DNA from: Arcicella rosea
GTDB taxonomy: Bacteria > Bacteroidota > Bacteroidia > Cytophagales > Spirosomataceae
Assembly: GCF_040543805.1 (NCBI RefSeq)
Contig: NZ_JBEUMS010000010.1
Location: 124,001 to 188,000, forward strand
Length of the DNA: 64,000 nt
Direction: 5' to 3'
Part shown: piece after piece, positions 27,150 to 36,088 of the stretch
Layout of the letters: every line of letters starts with the position of its first letter
Position numbering within the stretch: position 1 is the first letter of the stretch
The notes under the pieces: model-generated
What the model was told of the DNA's origin: nothing
The model's database searches: none
Seen by the model: the letters and a program-made list of their open reading frames with translations, nothing else
Made by a program: the position numbers and the translations under genes

Positions 27150-28475
27150 ATGATGAAAGTGCATATTGAAAGAGAAATAGACAAGGTTTTACTTGATTGG
27201 AAAAACCAAATTGATAGAAAACCACTGATGCTTCGTGGAGCAAGACAAGTTGGAAAATCGACAGCTGTACAGGAATTGTCAAAGCATTTTGACTATTATA
27301 TTGAAATCAATTTTGAAGAATCTTTAGATGTACAAGCTTTTTTTAATGGAAATCTTGACCCCAAAACGATTTGTGAAAATTTATCTTTATACTTCAACAC
27401 TCCCATCATTCCGGGTAAGACTTTATTGTTTTTTGATGAAATTCAAATGTGTTTGCCTGCTATTTCATCTCTTCGTTTTTTTTATGAGAAAATGCCAGCG
27501 CTACATCTTATTTCAGCAGGTTCATTATTAGAATTTGCATTAGAACAGCTGCCATCTTTTGGGGTTGGTAGGGTGCGGTCTGTTTTTGTTTATCCCTTTT
27601 CTTTTGATGAATTTTTAGGAAGTTTAGGAGAACAAAGACTTATCAATTTGAAAAAACAAGCAAGCCCAACAAATCCTTTGGCTTTGCCTTTTCATCAAAA
27701 ACTGACAGAATATTTTAAGAAATTTCTGATAGTAGGAGGAATGCCAGAAGCCGTTGCTCAATATGCCAAAGGAAGTAGCTTATTAGAAGTACAAGCTGTT
27801 TTGGATGATTTAATCATTTCAATCAAAGCAGATTTTGCCAAGTATAAAAAAAGAGTACCTTCTATGAGAATTTCAGAAGTTTTTGATGCCATCATACAGC
27901 AAACAGGAGGGAAGTTTATTTATACCAAAGCGGCAACTCAAACAAGTATTGTACAAATCAAGGAGGCGGTTCAATTATTGATGATGGCGGGTTTGGTCAT
28001 TCCCGTAACGCATAGTTCTGCCAATGGAATTCCGCTAGGAGCGGAGCTAGACGAAAAAAAACGTAAACTTATTTTATTAGACACAGGACTTTATCAAAGA
28101 ATTTTAGGCTTGGATGCCGGAAAGTTATTAGCTCAAAATGATTTTGATGCTATCAACAAAGGAGCAATCGCTGAAATGTTTGTTGGACTAGAATATCTGA
28201 AATATGGCAATCCTTTGCAACAAGAAAATTTATATTATTGGCATCGAGAAAACGCCAACAGTAATGCAGAAATAGATTATGTTATTCAGCAAGGCGAACA
28301 AATTGTGCCTTTAGAGATAAAAGCCTCGAATAAAGGAGCAATGCAAAGTATGTTTATGTTTTTAAAAGAAAAAAAACGAGATTTAGGTATTCGACTTTCT
28401 TTAGAAAACTTCTCTACCTATCCGCCCATTGATGTATATCCGCTTTATGCCATTTCTACGGTTAGAAAAGAGTAA
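27150..28475 (+). CDS. AAA+ ATPase, AAA_14/DUF4143 type
   Basis: About 441 residues from the ATG at 27150 (MMKVHIEREIDKVLL), the family's usual opening; the frame is open further upstream but only via TTG and an ATG with no family character. Walker A is RGARQVGKSTAV and Walker B LLFFDEIQ; the C-terminal half carries the DUF4143 domain, ending with NSNAEIDYVIQQGEQIVPLEIK, which resembles a PD-(D/E)XK nuclease-like core (E, D, E-x-K). These widespread lone ATPases are of uncertain role and often turn up in accessory genome parts. It is single, between the pectin locus and a two-component system. Confidence 0.85.
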   Translation: MMKVHIEREIDKVLLDWKNQIDRKPLMLRGARQVGKSTAVQELSKHFDYYIEINFEESLDVQAFFNGNLDPKTICENLSLYFNTPIIPGKTLLFFDEIQMCLPAISSLRFFYEKMPALHLISAGSLLEFALEQLPSFGVGRVRSVFVYPFSFDEFLGSLGEQRLINLKKQASPTNPLALPFHQKLTEYFKKFLIVGGMPEAVAQYAKGSSLLEVQAVLDDLIISIKADFAKYKKRVPSMRISEVFDAIIQQTGGKFIYTKAATQTSIVQIKEAVQLLMMAGLVIPVTHSSANGIPLGAELDEKKRKLILLDTGLYQRILGLDAGKLLAQNDFDAINKGAIAEMFVGLEYLKYGNPLQQENLYYWHRENANSNAEIDYVIQQGEQIVPLEIKASNKGAMQSMFMFLKEKKRDLGIRLSLENFSTYPPIDVYPLYAISTVRKE

Positions 28476-28495
28476 CCATTAATCATTCAATCAAC

Positions 28496-29536
28496 ATGAT
28501 AAAAAGATTTGTAAAACCGTATTTATCGCATATCATCACTTGGGTGATTCTATTGCTTTTGCCTTTTATTGGATACTTATACGAACCCAAAAAAATCAGT
28601 GATTTTAACTTTTATTTTGTTAAAACACATTTTCTAAACATTCTTTTTATAGCCACGACATTCTATTTGAATATCAATTTTATGGCTCCAAAATACTTCT
28701 TTGAGAAAAGAAGAATCAAGTTTACCGTACTAATTTTCATACTTTTAGCAATTTACATTTTCTTTAATTATTTAACCATTCATTTTAGTCCTGTAGAAGG
28801 GTACAAAAAGATTGAAGAACAAAATATATTTTTTATTCGCTTGATAATTGGTCCTACCATCATGTTTTCATTATGTATTTTAACCAGTACCATGTTATTT
28901 CTTTATGAAGAACAAGCGAAGCAAAAAGAACTCAACAAACTAATAGAACTTGAAAAGACTGCGGCTGAACTAAGTATGCTAAAATTGCAGATTAGTCCAC
29001 ATTTTTTATTTAATACGCTCAATAATATCAGATGGTTAATCCGAAAAAAATCTGAATTATCAGAAGAATCTGTCATGAAACTTTCTGAAATACTTAGGTA
29101 TATTCTGTATGAGGTAGAAGGAAATAAAGTAGAATTTAACAGAGAATTGGAGCATTTAAAAAACTTTATTGAATTACAAACACTCCGTTTACCGATTGAA
29201 GGAACTGTCGCTTTTAACGTGGATGAAAATATCCATAATTTTCAGATAGAGCCTTTATTATTTATTCATTTTGTTGAAAATGCTTTCAAATATGGGATTG
29301 ATAGCAAAAATGCTCCAGATATTCATTTTGAATTCAAGAAAATAGTCAATGGCATTTTATTCAAGTCAAAAAATAAAATACTTCTAAAGAAAACGATGAT
29401 TCACAACGAAGGAATCGGGCTGACTAATATTCAGCGAAGACTGGAATTATTATATCCGAACAAGCATGAACTGAATATCAATCACACAACAGATTATTTT
29501 GAAGTAACACTAAAACTGATGTTAGATGAAAATTAG
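28496..29536 (+). CDS. LytS/YehU-type sensor histidine kinase
   Basis: 346 residues. Four hydrophobic segments lie in the first ~135 residues, then a coiled-coil linker (EEQAKQKELNKLIELEKTAA), the His_kinase box QISPHFLFNTLNNIRWL (His near 169) and the ATP-binding end with FVENAFKYG and GIGLTNIQRRLELLYP. It phosphorylates the LytTR regulator whose gene overlaps its 3' end by 11 bases. The signal is unknown. Confidence 0.92.
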   Translation: MIKRFVKPYLSHIITWVILLLLPFIGYLYEPKKISDFNFYFVKTHFLNILFIATTFYLNINFMAPKYFFEKRRIKFTVLIFILLAIYIFFNYLTIHFSPVEGYKKIEEQNIFFIRLIIGPTIMFSLCILTSTMLFLYEEQAKQKELNKLIELEKTAAELSMLKLQISPHFLFNTLNNIRWLIRKKSELSEESVMKLSEILRYILYEVEGNKVEFNRELEHLKNFIELQTLRLPIEGTVAFNVDENIHNFQIEPLLFIHFVENAFKYGIDSKNAPDIHFEFKKIVNGILFKSKNKILLKKTMIHNEGIGLTNIQRRLELLYPNKHELNINHTTDYFEVTLKLMLDEN

Positions 29537-30224
29537 GTGTATTTTAATAGACGACGAACCATTTGCTTTGAATATTCTGGAAGATGATTTATTGGATTTT
29601 GCCAATATAGAGATTCTTGAGAAATTTAATAGTCCAGAAGATGTACCTGATTTTTTACAAAAGAATGAGGTCGATTTGATTTTTTCGGATATTCAAATGC
29701 CCGAAATGTTGGGTACGCAGTTTATCAAAACCTTAGAAAATCCGCCTTTAGTTATTTTTACAACGGCGTATCATCAATATGCTTTAGAAGGCTTTGAATT
29801 AAATGCTGTTGATTATTTAATGAAACCAATTCGTAAGGAAAGGTTGGCGATTGCGCTGAAAAAAGTGGAAGACCAACTCAGATTGCGGGAAAAACTTAGC
29901 GAAGAAAACGAAGAAGATTATATTTTTATCAGTGTGGAGTATCAAAAAGTAAAGCTGCTTTTTAGTGAAATTATTTACATTGAAGGGCTCAAAGATTATG
30001 TTAAGATTTATTTAATGAATAGAGCTTATCCGCTGATGACACGCAGTAACCTGAGAGGAATGGAAGCCAAACTTCCTGAAAAGTACTTTGTTAGAATCCA
30101 TAATTCTTACATTATCAATAAACAAAAGATCACGGGTTTTCATCAGTCGAAGATTTCTTTGTCCAAAATAGAATTACCTGTCGGAAAAAAATATGTGGCA
30201 AGTATTAAGAGTTTATCAGAGTAA
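29526..30224 (+). CDS. LytTR-family response regulator
   Basis: 232 residues. Receiver domain: IDDEP at 8-12, phospho-accepting Asp near 54 in LIFSDIQMPE, TTAYHQYALEGFELNAVDYLMKP at the end. LytTR DNA-binding domain from about 130 (YIFISVEYQKVKLLFSEI, YIEGLKDYVKIYL, RIHNSYIINKQKI). Such regulators bind pairs of short direct repeats about two helical turns apart; TATACA repeats at 30281 and 30302 upstream of the next gene fit that pattern. Confidence 0.93.
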   Translation: MKIRCILIDDEPFALNILEDDLLDFANIEILEKFNSPEDVPDFLQKNEVDLIFSDIQMPEMLGTQFIKTLENPPLVIFTTAYHQYALEGFELNAVDYLMKPIRKERLAIALKKVEDQLRLREKLSEENEEDYIFISVEYQKVKLLFSEIIYIEGLKDYVKIYLMNRAYPLMTRSNLRGMEAKLPEKYFVRIHNSYIINKQKITGFHQSKISLSKIELPVGKKYVASIKSLSE

Positions 30225-30280
30225 AATCTTCCTTAAACACGCATTTCGGTTCACGAAAACTACTCATCATTTTTCATAGA

Positions 30281-30340
30281 TATACATTTGGTATTCATTG
30301 CTATACAAATCGTTGATTGTATCAATCATCTTGTACACCT
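30281..30340 (+). promoter_or_regulatory. Candidate LytTR binding repeats
   Basis: TATACATTTG at 30281 and TATACAAATC at 30302 start 21 bases apart, with TGTACACCTT at 30332 as a third looser copy. They lie 60-120 bases upstream of the TonB-dependent receptor and directly after the LytTR gene. Confidence 0.35.
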
Positions 30341-30397
30341 TTGATGCAAGTTTTTTGATACGTCAATAAACTTAGTTCAACTAAAATAATGTACGCA

Positions 30398-33022
30398 ATG
30401 AAAATATTATTATCTGCTTTATTATCAGTATTGATTTCAATAGCAAGTATGGCTCAAATGCCATTTGGAACACCCGCCAAAGGAGCAAAAACTCCTGAAA
30501 TGAACTTCGGAAAAATTATCGGGAAAGTAGTAGATGAACAAGGAAAAGCAGTTGAATTTGCTTCAATTGTAGTGTTAAAAACTGTTCAAGACAGTGCCTC
30601 AAAACAAAATAAAGATATATTAGTAAAGGCATTACAGACAGAAATGAATGGCGAATTTAGTTTCAAAGATTTACCAGTAATGGGACGGTTGAAACTAAAA
30701 ATTAGTTCAGTAGGGTACAAAACACTTGAAATGCCAATTGTATTTCAATTCCCTAAAATGGATGGAGGTTTTGCTCCACCAAAGCCTGGCCAACAACCAG
30801 ACCCAGCTATGATGGCGAAATTTATGGCGGGTTTTGAAAAAGATTTAGGAAAATTAAAACTTGATACTGACAACAAAATGTTGGATGCAGTTGTAGTAAC
30901 AGCTACCAAAGCACTGGTTGAAATGGACATTGATAAAAAGACTTTCAATGTAGATAAAAACATCGTGACTGCTGGCGGTACTGCTGTGGATGTAATGCGA
31001 AATATTCCGTCTGTACAAGTAGATATTGATGGCAATGTGAAAGTTAGAAATGCCGCTCCAACACTTTTTATTGATGGAAGACCCACAACACTTTCTTTGG
31101 ACCAAATCCCAGCAGATGTTATTGAAAAAGTAGAAGTAATTACCAATCCTTCCGCAAAATACGATGCTTCGGGAAGTATGGCTGGGATTATCAATGTAGT
31201 ACTGAAAAAGAATAAACGCAATGGTTATAATGGATTTATCAATGGCGGAGCCGACCGTTTTGGTGGTTCAAATCTTATGGGAAGTTTCAATCTTCAACAA
31301 AAGAAAGTAAATCTTTCATTGATGGTGATGAACTTCAACATGAGAAATAATACCAATGGTTATAGTGAACGTATTAGTACAATTGGAGGAGTAAACTCGA
31401 ATGTTTATCAAGATATTTCAAGTAAAACAAAAGGTTCGATTACTTTTTCAAGATTGGGTTTAGATTATAACATTACTAACAAAACAAGTTTCTCAATTGC
31501 AGGAATTTTAGGAGGTGGGCAATTCAAACCATCAGAAGATATTGATATACAAAATACTACCAATGGTTATACAAGTTATAGCAATAGAATTTCTAATTCC
31601 AATCGTAGCTTTAAGCCTTTAGGCGGACAAATGGGCTTGAAACATACTTTTGCAAAAGCAGGAGAGGAGCTTACAGCCGATTTTACATATTTTGGAGGAA
31701 CAAACAAAAACGATGGTTTGTATTCAACCAATTACCTAAATGGTAGCCAGATTACAGGTACACAGATTCAGAAAAATATAGGAAATGGGAGTAATAAATT
31801 TATTACTTTCCAAACCGATTATGTAAAGCCTTTAAAGAATGAAATTACACTTGAAACAGGTGTTAGGCTCCAGATCAATGAACTTTCAAATATAAATGAC
31901 AACAGCCTGAAAGCTGTAGGAAGCGATATTTACAAAAACATTACTTCAGCTTCAACCAATTACGAAAGCAAAAATAATGTTTATGCTGCTTATTTATCAT
32001 TGGCAGGAAAAGTGAAAAAGTTGTTTTCGTACAAAGTTGGATTGAGAGGCGAAAGCTCTGCTTATGATGGAAAATTATTGAATACAGGTGAAAAATTCAG
32101 TAATCGTTATCCAATCAGTCTGTTTCCTTCGGTGTTTTTAAGTAAAAGTCTAACTCAAACCGACCAAATTCAATTAAGTGTAACACGTAGAGTAAATCGT
32201 CCGAATTTCTTTCAATTGATTCCTTTTGTGGATTATAGTGATAGTTTAAACATTACTCGTGGGAATGCTGATTTAGTTCCAGAATTTACTACTTCAAGTG
32301 AGTTTTCATACAGTAAATCCAAAGGTGCAGCTACGTTTTTGACATCGGTGTATTATAAACATACCAATAATCTGATAACCAGATATTTGAATCAAGAAAT
32401 AAACCCAATAAGTGGTAAACTTGACCTGATTAATACTTATATCAATGCGAATTCAAGTATTAATTATGGAGCAGAATTTACTTATACCAACAAGATTGTG
32501 AAGTGGTGGGATTTTACAGCAAATATTAATTTTTACAATTCAAAAATCAATATTGATAATATCGACAAAGGTTTAGCGACCGAAGCACTTTGGACTGTTT
32601 TTGGTAAATTGAATAATAATTTGAGTCTTCCTAAAAAATGGGTAATTCAACTTTCGGGTGATTATCAAGGCAAAACAAATTTACCAATAACCCAAAATCA
32701 AGGTATGGGTGGCCCGCCGATGAGTCAAGCACAAAGTTCTTCACAAGGATATATCAAGCCTTTCTATGGATTTGATATTGCGATTAAGAAGACTTTCCTG
32801 AAAAATGATTTAGCTTCGATTACGCTTGCGGTGAATGATATTTTCAAAACCAGAGGTAATACCCAAGTATCAACTGGCGAAGGTTTTACTCAGACATATT
32901 ACAGAATCACAAACCCGCAAATCGTTCGCCTGAATTTTTCGATTCGATTTGGAAAAATGGATATGAGTTTATTCAAGAAAAGTAATAATTCCTCAACAAT
33001 GGATGGCATGCAAATGCAATAA
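30398..33022 (+). CDS. TonB-dependent receptor (OMP_b-brl_3 type) with carboxypeptidase-like N-domain
   Basis: 874 residues from the ATG at 30398, chosen over 30389 because it starts the signal peptide MKILLSALLSVLISIASMAQ. A carboxypeptidase regulatory-like domain (IIGKVVDEQGKAVEFASIVVL) has a Met/Pro/Gly-rich insert (about 115-140). The plug follows (MLDAVVVTATKALVEMDIDKK; RNIPSVQVDIDGNVKVR; IEKVEVITNPSAKYD) and then an outer-membrane barrel. This receptor type is not paired with SusD; substrates range from peptides to metals. It follows a LytS/LytTR pair that probably controls it. Its tail is duplicated in decayed form at 36363-36560. Confidence 0.88.
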   Translation: MKILLSALLSVLISIASMAQMPFGTPAKGAKTPEMNFGKIIGKVVDEQGKAVEFASIVVLKTVQDSASKQNKDILVKALQTEMNGEFSFKDLPVMGRLKLKISSVGYKTLEMPIVFQFPKMDGGFAPPKPGQQPDPAMMAKFMAGFEKDLGKLKLDTDNKMLDAVVVTATKALVEMDIDKKTFNVDKNIVTAGGTAVDVMRNIPSVQVDIDGNVKVRNAAPTLFIDGRPTTLSLDQIPADVIEKVEVITNPSAKYDASGSMAGIINVVLKKNKRNGYNGFINGGADRFGGSNLMGSFNLQQKKVNLSLMVMNFNMRNNTNGYSERISTIGGVNSNVYQDISSKTKGSITFSRLGLDYNITNKTSFSIAGILGGGQFKPSEDIDIQNTTNGYTSYSNRISNSNRSFKPLGGQMGLKHTFAKAGEELTADFTYFGGTNKNDGLYSTNYLNGSQITGTQIQKNIGNGSNKFITFQTDYVKPLKNEITLETGVRLQINELSNINDNSLKAVGSDIYKNITSASTNYESKNNVYAAYLSLAGKVKKLFSYKVGLRGESSAYDGKLLNTGEKFSNRYPISLFPSVFLSKSLTQTDQIQLSVTRRVNRPNFFQLIPFVDYSDSLNITRGNADLVPEFTTSSEFSYSKSKGAATFLTSVYYKHTNNLITRYLNQEINPISGKLDLINTYINANSSINYGAEFTYTNKIVKWWDFTANINFYNSKINIDNIDKGLATEALWTVFGKLNNNLSLPKKWVIQLSGDYQGKTNLPITQNQGMGGPPMSQAQSSSQGYIKPFYGFDIAIKKTFLKNDLASITLAVNDIFKTRGNTQVSTGEGFTQTYYRITNPQIVRLNFSIRFGKMDMSLFKKSNNSSTMDGMQMQ

Positions 33023-33057
33023 ATTCGATCCTGTTTCTGGAAGTAACAAATTATATC

Positions 33058-33092
33058 ACCACCTTCCCTTTTTGGGTTGGTGGTTTTTATTT
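33058..33092 (+). terminator. Terminator of the TonB-dependent receptor gene
   Basis: CCACC ... GGTGG stem with an inner CCC/GGG pair, followed by TTTTTATTT, about 36 bases after the stop at 33022. A degraded copy lies in the pseudogene region near 36522-36555. Confidence 0.65.
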
Positions 33093-33188
33093 GTGGTACT
33101 GTCCTGAAATGGCTACGTGAAATAATAAAAGCACTAAACTTTTTCTACTAAAAAGAATGAAGAAAAGAATTAATGAATTAGAATTAAA

Positions 33189-33812
33189 TTATTCAATCAA
33201 ACCCAATTTAGCCTTCAACTCGGCAATTTCTGTTTCTAATTTTTTGATGTGTTGGTATTGAGGTTGTAAAACTTCTTCTATTTCTTCAATTGTAAATCGT
33301 GGAGTAATATGTTGCGGACAATTCCAGTCGTAGGCCTCAATATGGAATACCATTATGCGTTCTGGGCGAAACTTATAATCTTCTAAATCAAGTAAATGAT
33401 GTAATTCTGGGTTATCTTTCAAAGCTACAATTTCGGCTTTGGCATATATTTTTAATCTTTTTTTGTTTGGATAATCTACTAAAAATAAGGCTACTTTGTT
33501 GTTAGTTGCCATATTCCCAACCGAGATATACTGCATATTGCCTTTGAAGTCAATAAATCCCAGCCGATTTTCATCCAAAATTTTTAAAAAGCCCTTTGGT
33601 CCACCACGGTGTTGGATATAAGGAAAGCCATTTTCACCAACTGTTGCCATATAAAAACTATCTCTTTGAGCAATAAAATGTTGTTCATATTTGCTTAGTC
33701 CTTCGTATATCGTTTGTCTTTCCATACGAGCATAGTTGGCTCTGCTACCAAATTGCTCTTGTAATTTTTGGGCAGCCGAGCTAAATCCGATTTCTGCAAA
33801 ATTCTTTGCCAT
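33189..33812 (-). CDS. Pyridoxamine 5'-phosphate oxidase-like flavin-binding protein
   Basis: 207 residues. The split-barrel FMN-binding fold is suggested by FIAQRDSFYMATVGENGFPYIQHRGGPKGFLKIL, FIDFKGNMQYISVGNMATNNKVALFLVDY and RLKIYAKAEIV, followed by CPQHITPRFT and a C-terminal coiled coil (HIKKLETEIAELKAKLG). These proteins reduce or bind small molecules with FMN or F420; the exact substrate is unknown. It is the last gene of a TetR-controlled group: TetR (34615), a 58-residue protein (33997), then this gene, with a palindromic operator before the group. Confidence 0.85.
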   Translation of the reverse strand: MAKNFAEIGFSSAAQKLQEQFGSRANYARMERQTIYEGLSKYEQHFIAQRDSFYMATVGENGFPYIQHRGGPKGFLKILDENRLGFIDFKGNMQYISVGNMATNNKVALFLVDYPNKKRLKIYAKAEIVALKDNPELHHLLDLEDYKFRPERIMVFHIEAYDWNCPQHITPRFTIEEIEEVLQPQYQHIKKLETEIAELKAKLGLIE

Positions 33813-33820
33813 AGTTTTAA

Positions 33821-33997
33821 TTATTTATGTGTGTCTGTTTTTTCATATTGTGCCAAAACTTTATCCCATAAAGTATCACCACATTCGTCAGGAATAACAA
33901 CTTCTTCATCATTATTAAGAAGTTGAACTTGTTTTGACTGAGTCGCTAATAATGTTGCTAAGTCTATTTTTTCGGTTTTCGTTTCTGTAATTTCCAT
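33821..33997 (-). CDS. Small acidic protein of 58 residues, unknown function
   Basis: An ATG at 33997 opens 58 codons to TAA at 33821-33823: MEITETKTEKIDLATLLATQ, then a middle part with LLNNDEEVVIPDECGD and a charged end YEKTDTHK. No membrane segment or signal is seen. Its stop is 8 bases before the PPOX start, as in a co-translated operon, and the operator at 34047-34068 lies 50 bases upstream of its ATG. It resembles no family I know. Regular codon usage and tight packing support it being real. Confidence 0.55.
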   Translation of the reverse strand: MEITETKTEKIDLATLLATQSKQVQLLNNDEEVVIPDECGDTLWDKVLAQYEKTDTHK

Positions 33998-34046
33998 TGC
34001 TTTCTTTTTGTGTTAGAAATGTTTCTTAATATTGAAAATATGTTTT

Positions 34047-34068
34047 AAAAACAGACAGGTCTGTTTTT
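34047..34068. promoter_or_regulatory. TetR-type operator, copy before the PPOX operon
   Basis: Palindrome AAAACAGAC-AG-GTCTGTTTT centred at 34057.5. The same ACAGAC-N2-GTCTGT core lies before the tetR gene at 34666-34679. Two matching sites, one per transcription unit, mark the TetR protein's own operator. Confidence 0.75.
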
Positions 34069-34084
34069 TCTTTTGAATAAAAAA

Positions 34085-34615
34085 CTATAATAGCTTTTCT
34101 ACGATTCTGCGAGTAGCTTCAATAGTCCAGTTTTCTTTAAAAACTTTACTGCTTGCCAAAGCCCCTTCAAATAATATGTACAATTCATCAGCAAGAGCTT
34201 CACGATGAATTGGCTCAAGAATTTCGACAAACAATTCACGAATTTTATTCTTTTGAGCTTGGATTAAAGAAAGTATGTCCTCGTTGTATTGTGGAATTTC
34301 GGCTGCAATATTTAAAAAATGGCAACCATTAAAATTTGTTTCATTTGAAAATTCGACCAAAAAATCAAAGATACTAAGCACCTTTTCTTGTGGTGTTTGT
34401 TTTTGGTTGATTATACTTCTCAAAACCTCGTTTGAACTAATGGAAGTATTTTTCAAATAGCTTTTCAGTAAATCAACTTTTGAAGGAAAATGAGCATATA
34501 AACTAGCTTTGGCAATGCCTGCTTCAGCTATTATTTGGTTGATTCCAGTTGAGTTATAACCTTGTCCATAAAATAATCTTGAGGCGGTATTTTCTATGTT
34601 TTTTTTGGTTTCCAT
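34085..34615 (-). CDS. TetR/AcrR-family transcriptional repressor
   Basis: 176 residues from the ATG at 34615 (METKKNIENTASRLF). A longer frame to 34723 is rejected because it would run through the operator palindrome at 34666-34679. The N-terminal helix-turn-helix is plain: FYGQGYNSTGINQIIAEAGI, then AKASLYAHFPSKVDLLKSYL; the rest is the helical ligand-binding domain. It probably represses itself and the flavoprotein operon downstream until an unknown small molecule binds. Confidence 0.9.
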   Translation of the reverse strand: METKKNIENTASRLFYGQGYNSTGINQIIAEAGIAKASLYAHFPSKVDLLKSYLKNTSISSNEVLRSIINQKQTPQEKVLSIFDFLVEFSNETNFNGCHFLNIAAEIPQYNEDILSLIQAQKNKIRELFVEILEPIHREALADELYILFEGALASSKVFKENWTIEATRRIVEKLL

Positions 34616-34665
34616 TATTTCCTTTTTATTACGTAACAAATATAATTGAAAATCTTTAAAAACAT

Positions 34666-34679
34666 ACAGACTTGTCTGT
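34666..34679. promoter_or_regulatory. TetR-type operator, autoregulatory copy
   Basis: ACAGAC-TT-GTCTGT, 51 bases upstream of the chosen tetR start, matching the core of 34047-34068. Confidence 0.7.
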
Positions 34680-34879
34680 TTTTTTGAGAAATTATTTTTC
34701 TGCTTGGTAAAATTGTATCTCAATAGGGTTTTTGAATTGATTTTTGTTTTTAAAACAGCAATGTAAAGTCAACAAACGCAGCTCAATACTTAGGTAGATT
34801 TTATTTAATATTCTTTTATAATTAGTAAAAAAAGCCACAGATAATATATACCTGTGGCTTCAAATTTACATTAGGTTTT

Positions 34880-35635
34880 TTATAAACCGTACAAACCACC
34901 AGCAACTGTAATTTTTTCACCAGTAATCCAAGCAGAATCGTCTGAAGCAAGAAATACAGCTACTTTGGCAATATCGTCAGGATGCCCAATGCGACCTAGT
35001 GGTGTTTTGGCAATGATGCTTTTTTCTAAATCGCTACCTGTAATACCTGCAGCTCTTGTACCTTCGGTTTCTACTCCACCCGGTAAAAGCGAGTTGATTC
35101 GGATATTTCTTCCACTAAATTCTTTTGATAAAGCAATAGTAATAGCATCTAATGCAGCTTTTGTTGCCGAATATTCCGCCATCATTGGTAGTGGTGTTGT
35201 ACTAACTCCAGAACTAATGTTGATAATTACACCACCAGCATTTCCAAACAACTTAACAGCTTCTTTAATTGCCAAAATTGAGCCTAACACATTAATATTG
35301 AATAGTTTATGGAATGTTTCTTCTGTAACATCTTCAATAAAGGCTGCTGGATAAACACCTGCATTGTTTACCAAAATATCTAAAGTGCCAAAAGTACTTT
35401 TAGTCTCCTCAAAAAGTTTCACAATATCTGAGGTTTTTGATACATCACCTTGAACAGCAATTGCAGTACCACCATTATCTGCTATCGTTTTTACTACTTT
35501 TTCAGCTCCATTTTTGTCTGATGCGTAATTTACAACCACTTTTGCTCCTTCAGCTGCGAAATGCGTTGCAATTGCTGCACCTATTCCCTTGGAAGCACCT
35601 GTAATAATGGCTATTTTGTTTTCTAATTTGTTCAT
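34880..35635 (-). CDS. SDR-family NAD(P)-dependent oxidoreductase
   Basis: 251 residues of the classical short-chain dehydrogenase type: cofactor motif TGASKGIG (12-19), LVNNAG, catalytic Ser in INISSGVS, the YSATK dyad near 155, and the C-terminal WITGEKITVAGG. It is closest in style to FabG-like 3-oxoacyl reductases or glucose dehydrogenases; substrate unknown. It is divergent from an HxlR regulator 105 bases away, which very likely controls it. Confidence 0.92.
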   Translation of the reverse strand: MNKLENKIAIITGASKGIGAAIATHFAAEGAKVVVNYASDKNGAEKVVKTIADNGGTAIAVQGDVSKTSDIVKLFEETKSTFGTLDILVNNAGVYPAAFIEDVTEETFHKLFNINVLGSILAIKEAVKLFGNAGGVIINISSGVSTTPLPMMAEYSATKAALDAITIALSKEFSGRNIRINSLLPGGVETEGTRAAGITGSDLEKSIIAKTPLGRIGHPDDIAKVAVFLASDDSAWITGEKITVAGGLYGL

Positions 35636-35690
35636 TTTTTAATTCTCTTAAAGTTTACGCTGCAAAGCTATGTCTCTTTTGTATATTGTT

Positions 35691-35738
35691 GTAACTTTGT
35701 AACTAAAAGTAACAGTAACCTACAAGTAACAAAGTAAC
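35691..35738. promoter_or_regulatory. Cluster of six GTAAC boxes in the SDR/HxlR divergent promoter
   Basis: GTAAC occurs at 35691, 35699, 35709, 35715, 35726 and 35734, six times in 48 bases, ending just before the HxlR ATG at 35741. This density is not expected by chance and marks a probable HxlR binding region that could switch both divergent genes. Confidence 0.5.
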
Positions 35739-35740
35739 TT

Positions 35741-36088
35741 ATGGAAGAAAATCAGTGTTTACAAAACAAAAAAAATATGATGGCTATTCAGGACTCAATG
35801 GATGTACTGTATGGCAAATGGAAAATATCCATTATTTCGTCTATCTGTTTTTATAATAAGAGGCGTTTTTCGGATATTCTGAATGATGTAGTGGGCATTT
35901 CTAACAAAATGTTGAGTAAAGAACTAAAGGAATTAGAAACCAACAAGTTGATAACACGAACCGTTTTGGATACACAACCCATTACAGTTCAATATCAGCT
36001 TACTGAACATGGTAAATCTTTGCAAACAATCATCAATAACCTGACGGATTGGGGCATAAAACATCGTTTGGAGATAATTGGGAAATAG
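35741..36088 (+). CDS. HxlR-family winged-helix transcriptional regulator
   Basis: 115 residues with the family signature: a Cys near the N-terminus (ENQCLQNK), MDVLYGKWKISIISSICFYNKRRFSDI, then SNKMLSKELKELETNKLITR and the wing VQYQLTEHGKSLQTIINNL. HxlR proteins often sense electrophiles or oxidants through that Cys. It is divergent from the SDR gene. Confidence 0.92.
   Translation: MEENQCLQNKKNMMAIQDSMDVLYGKWKISIISSICFYNKRRFSDILNDVVGISNKMLSKELKELETNKLITRTVLDTQPITVQYQLTEHGKSLQTIINNLTDWGIKHRLEIIGK

Noticed and set aside
34616..34723. Longer TetR N-terminus
   Set aside because: It would encode the operator palindrome and lacks family character; the ATG at 34615 starts the usual domain.
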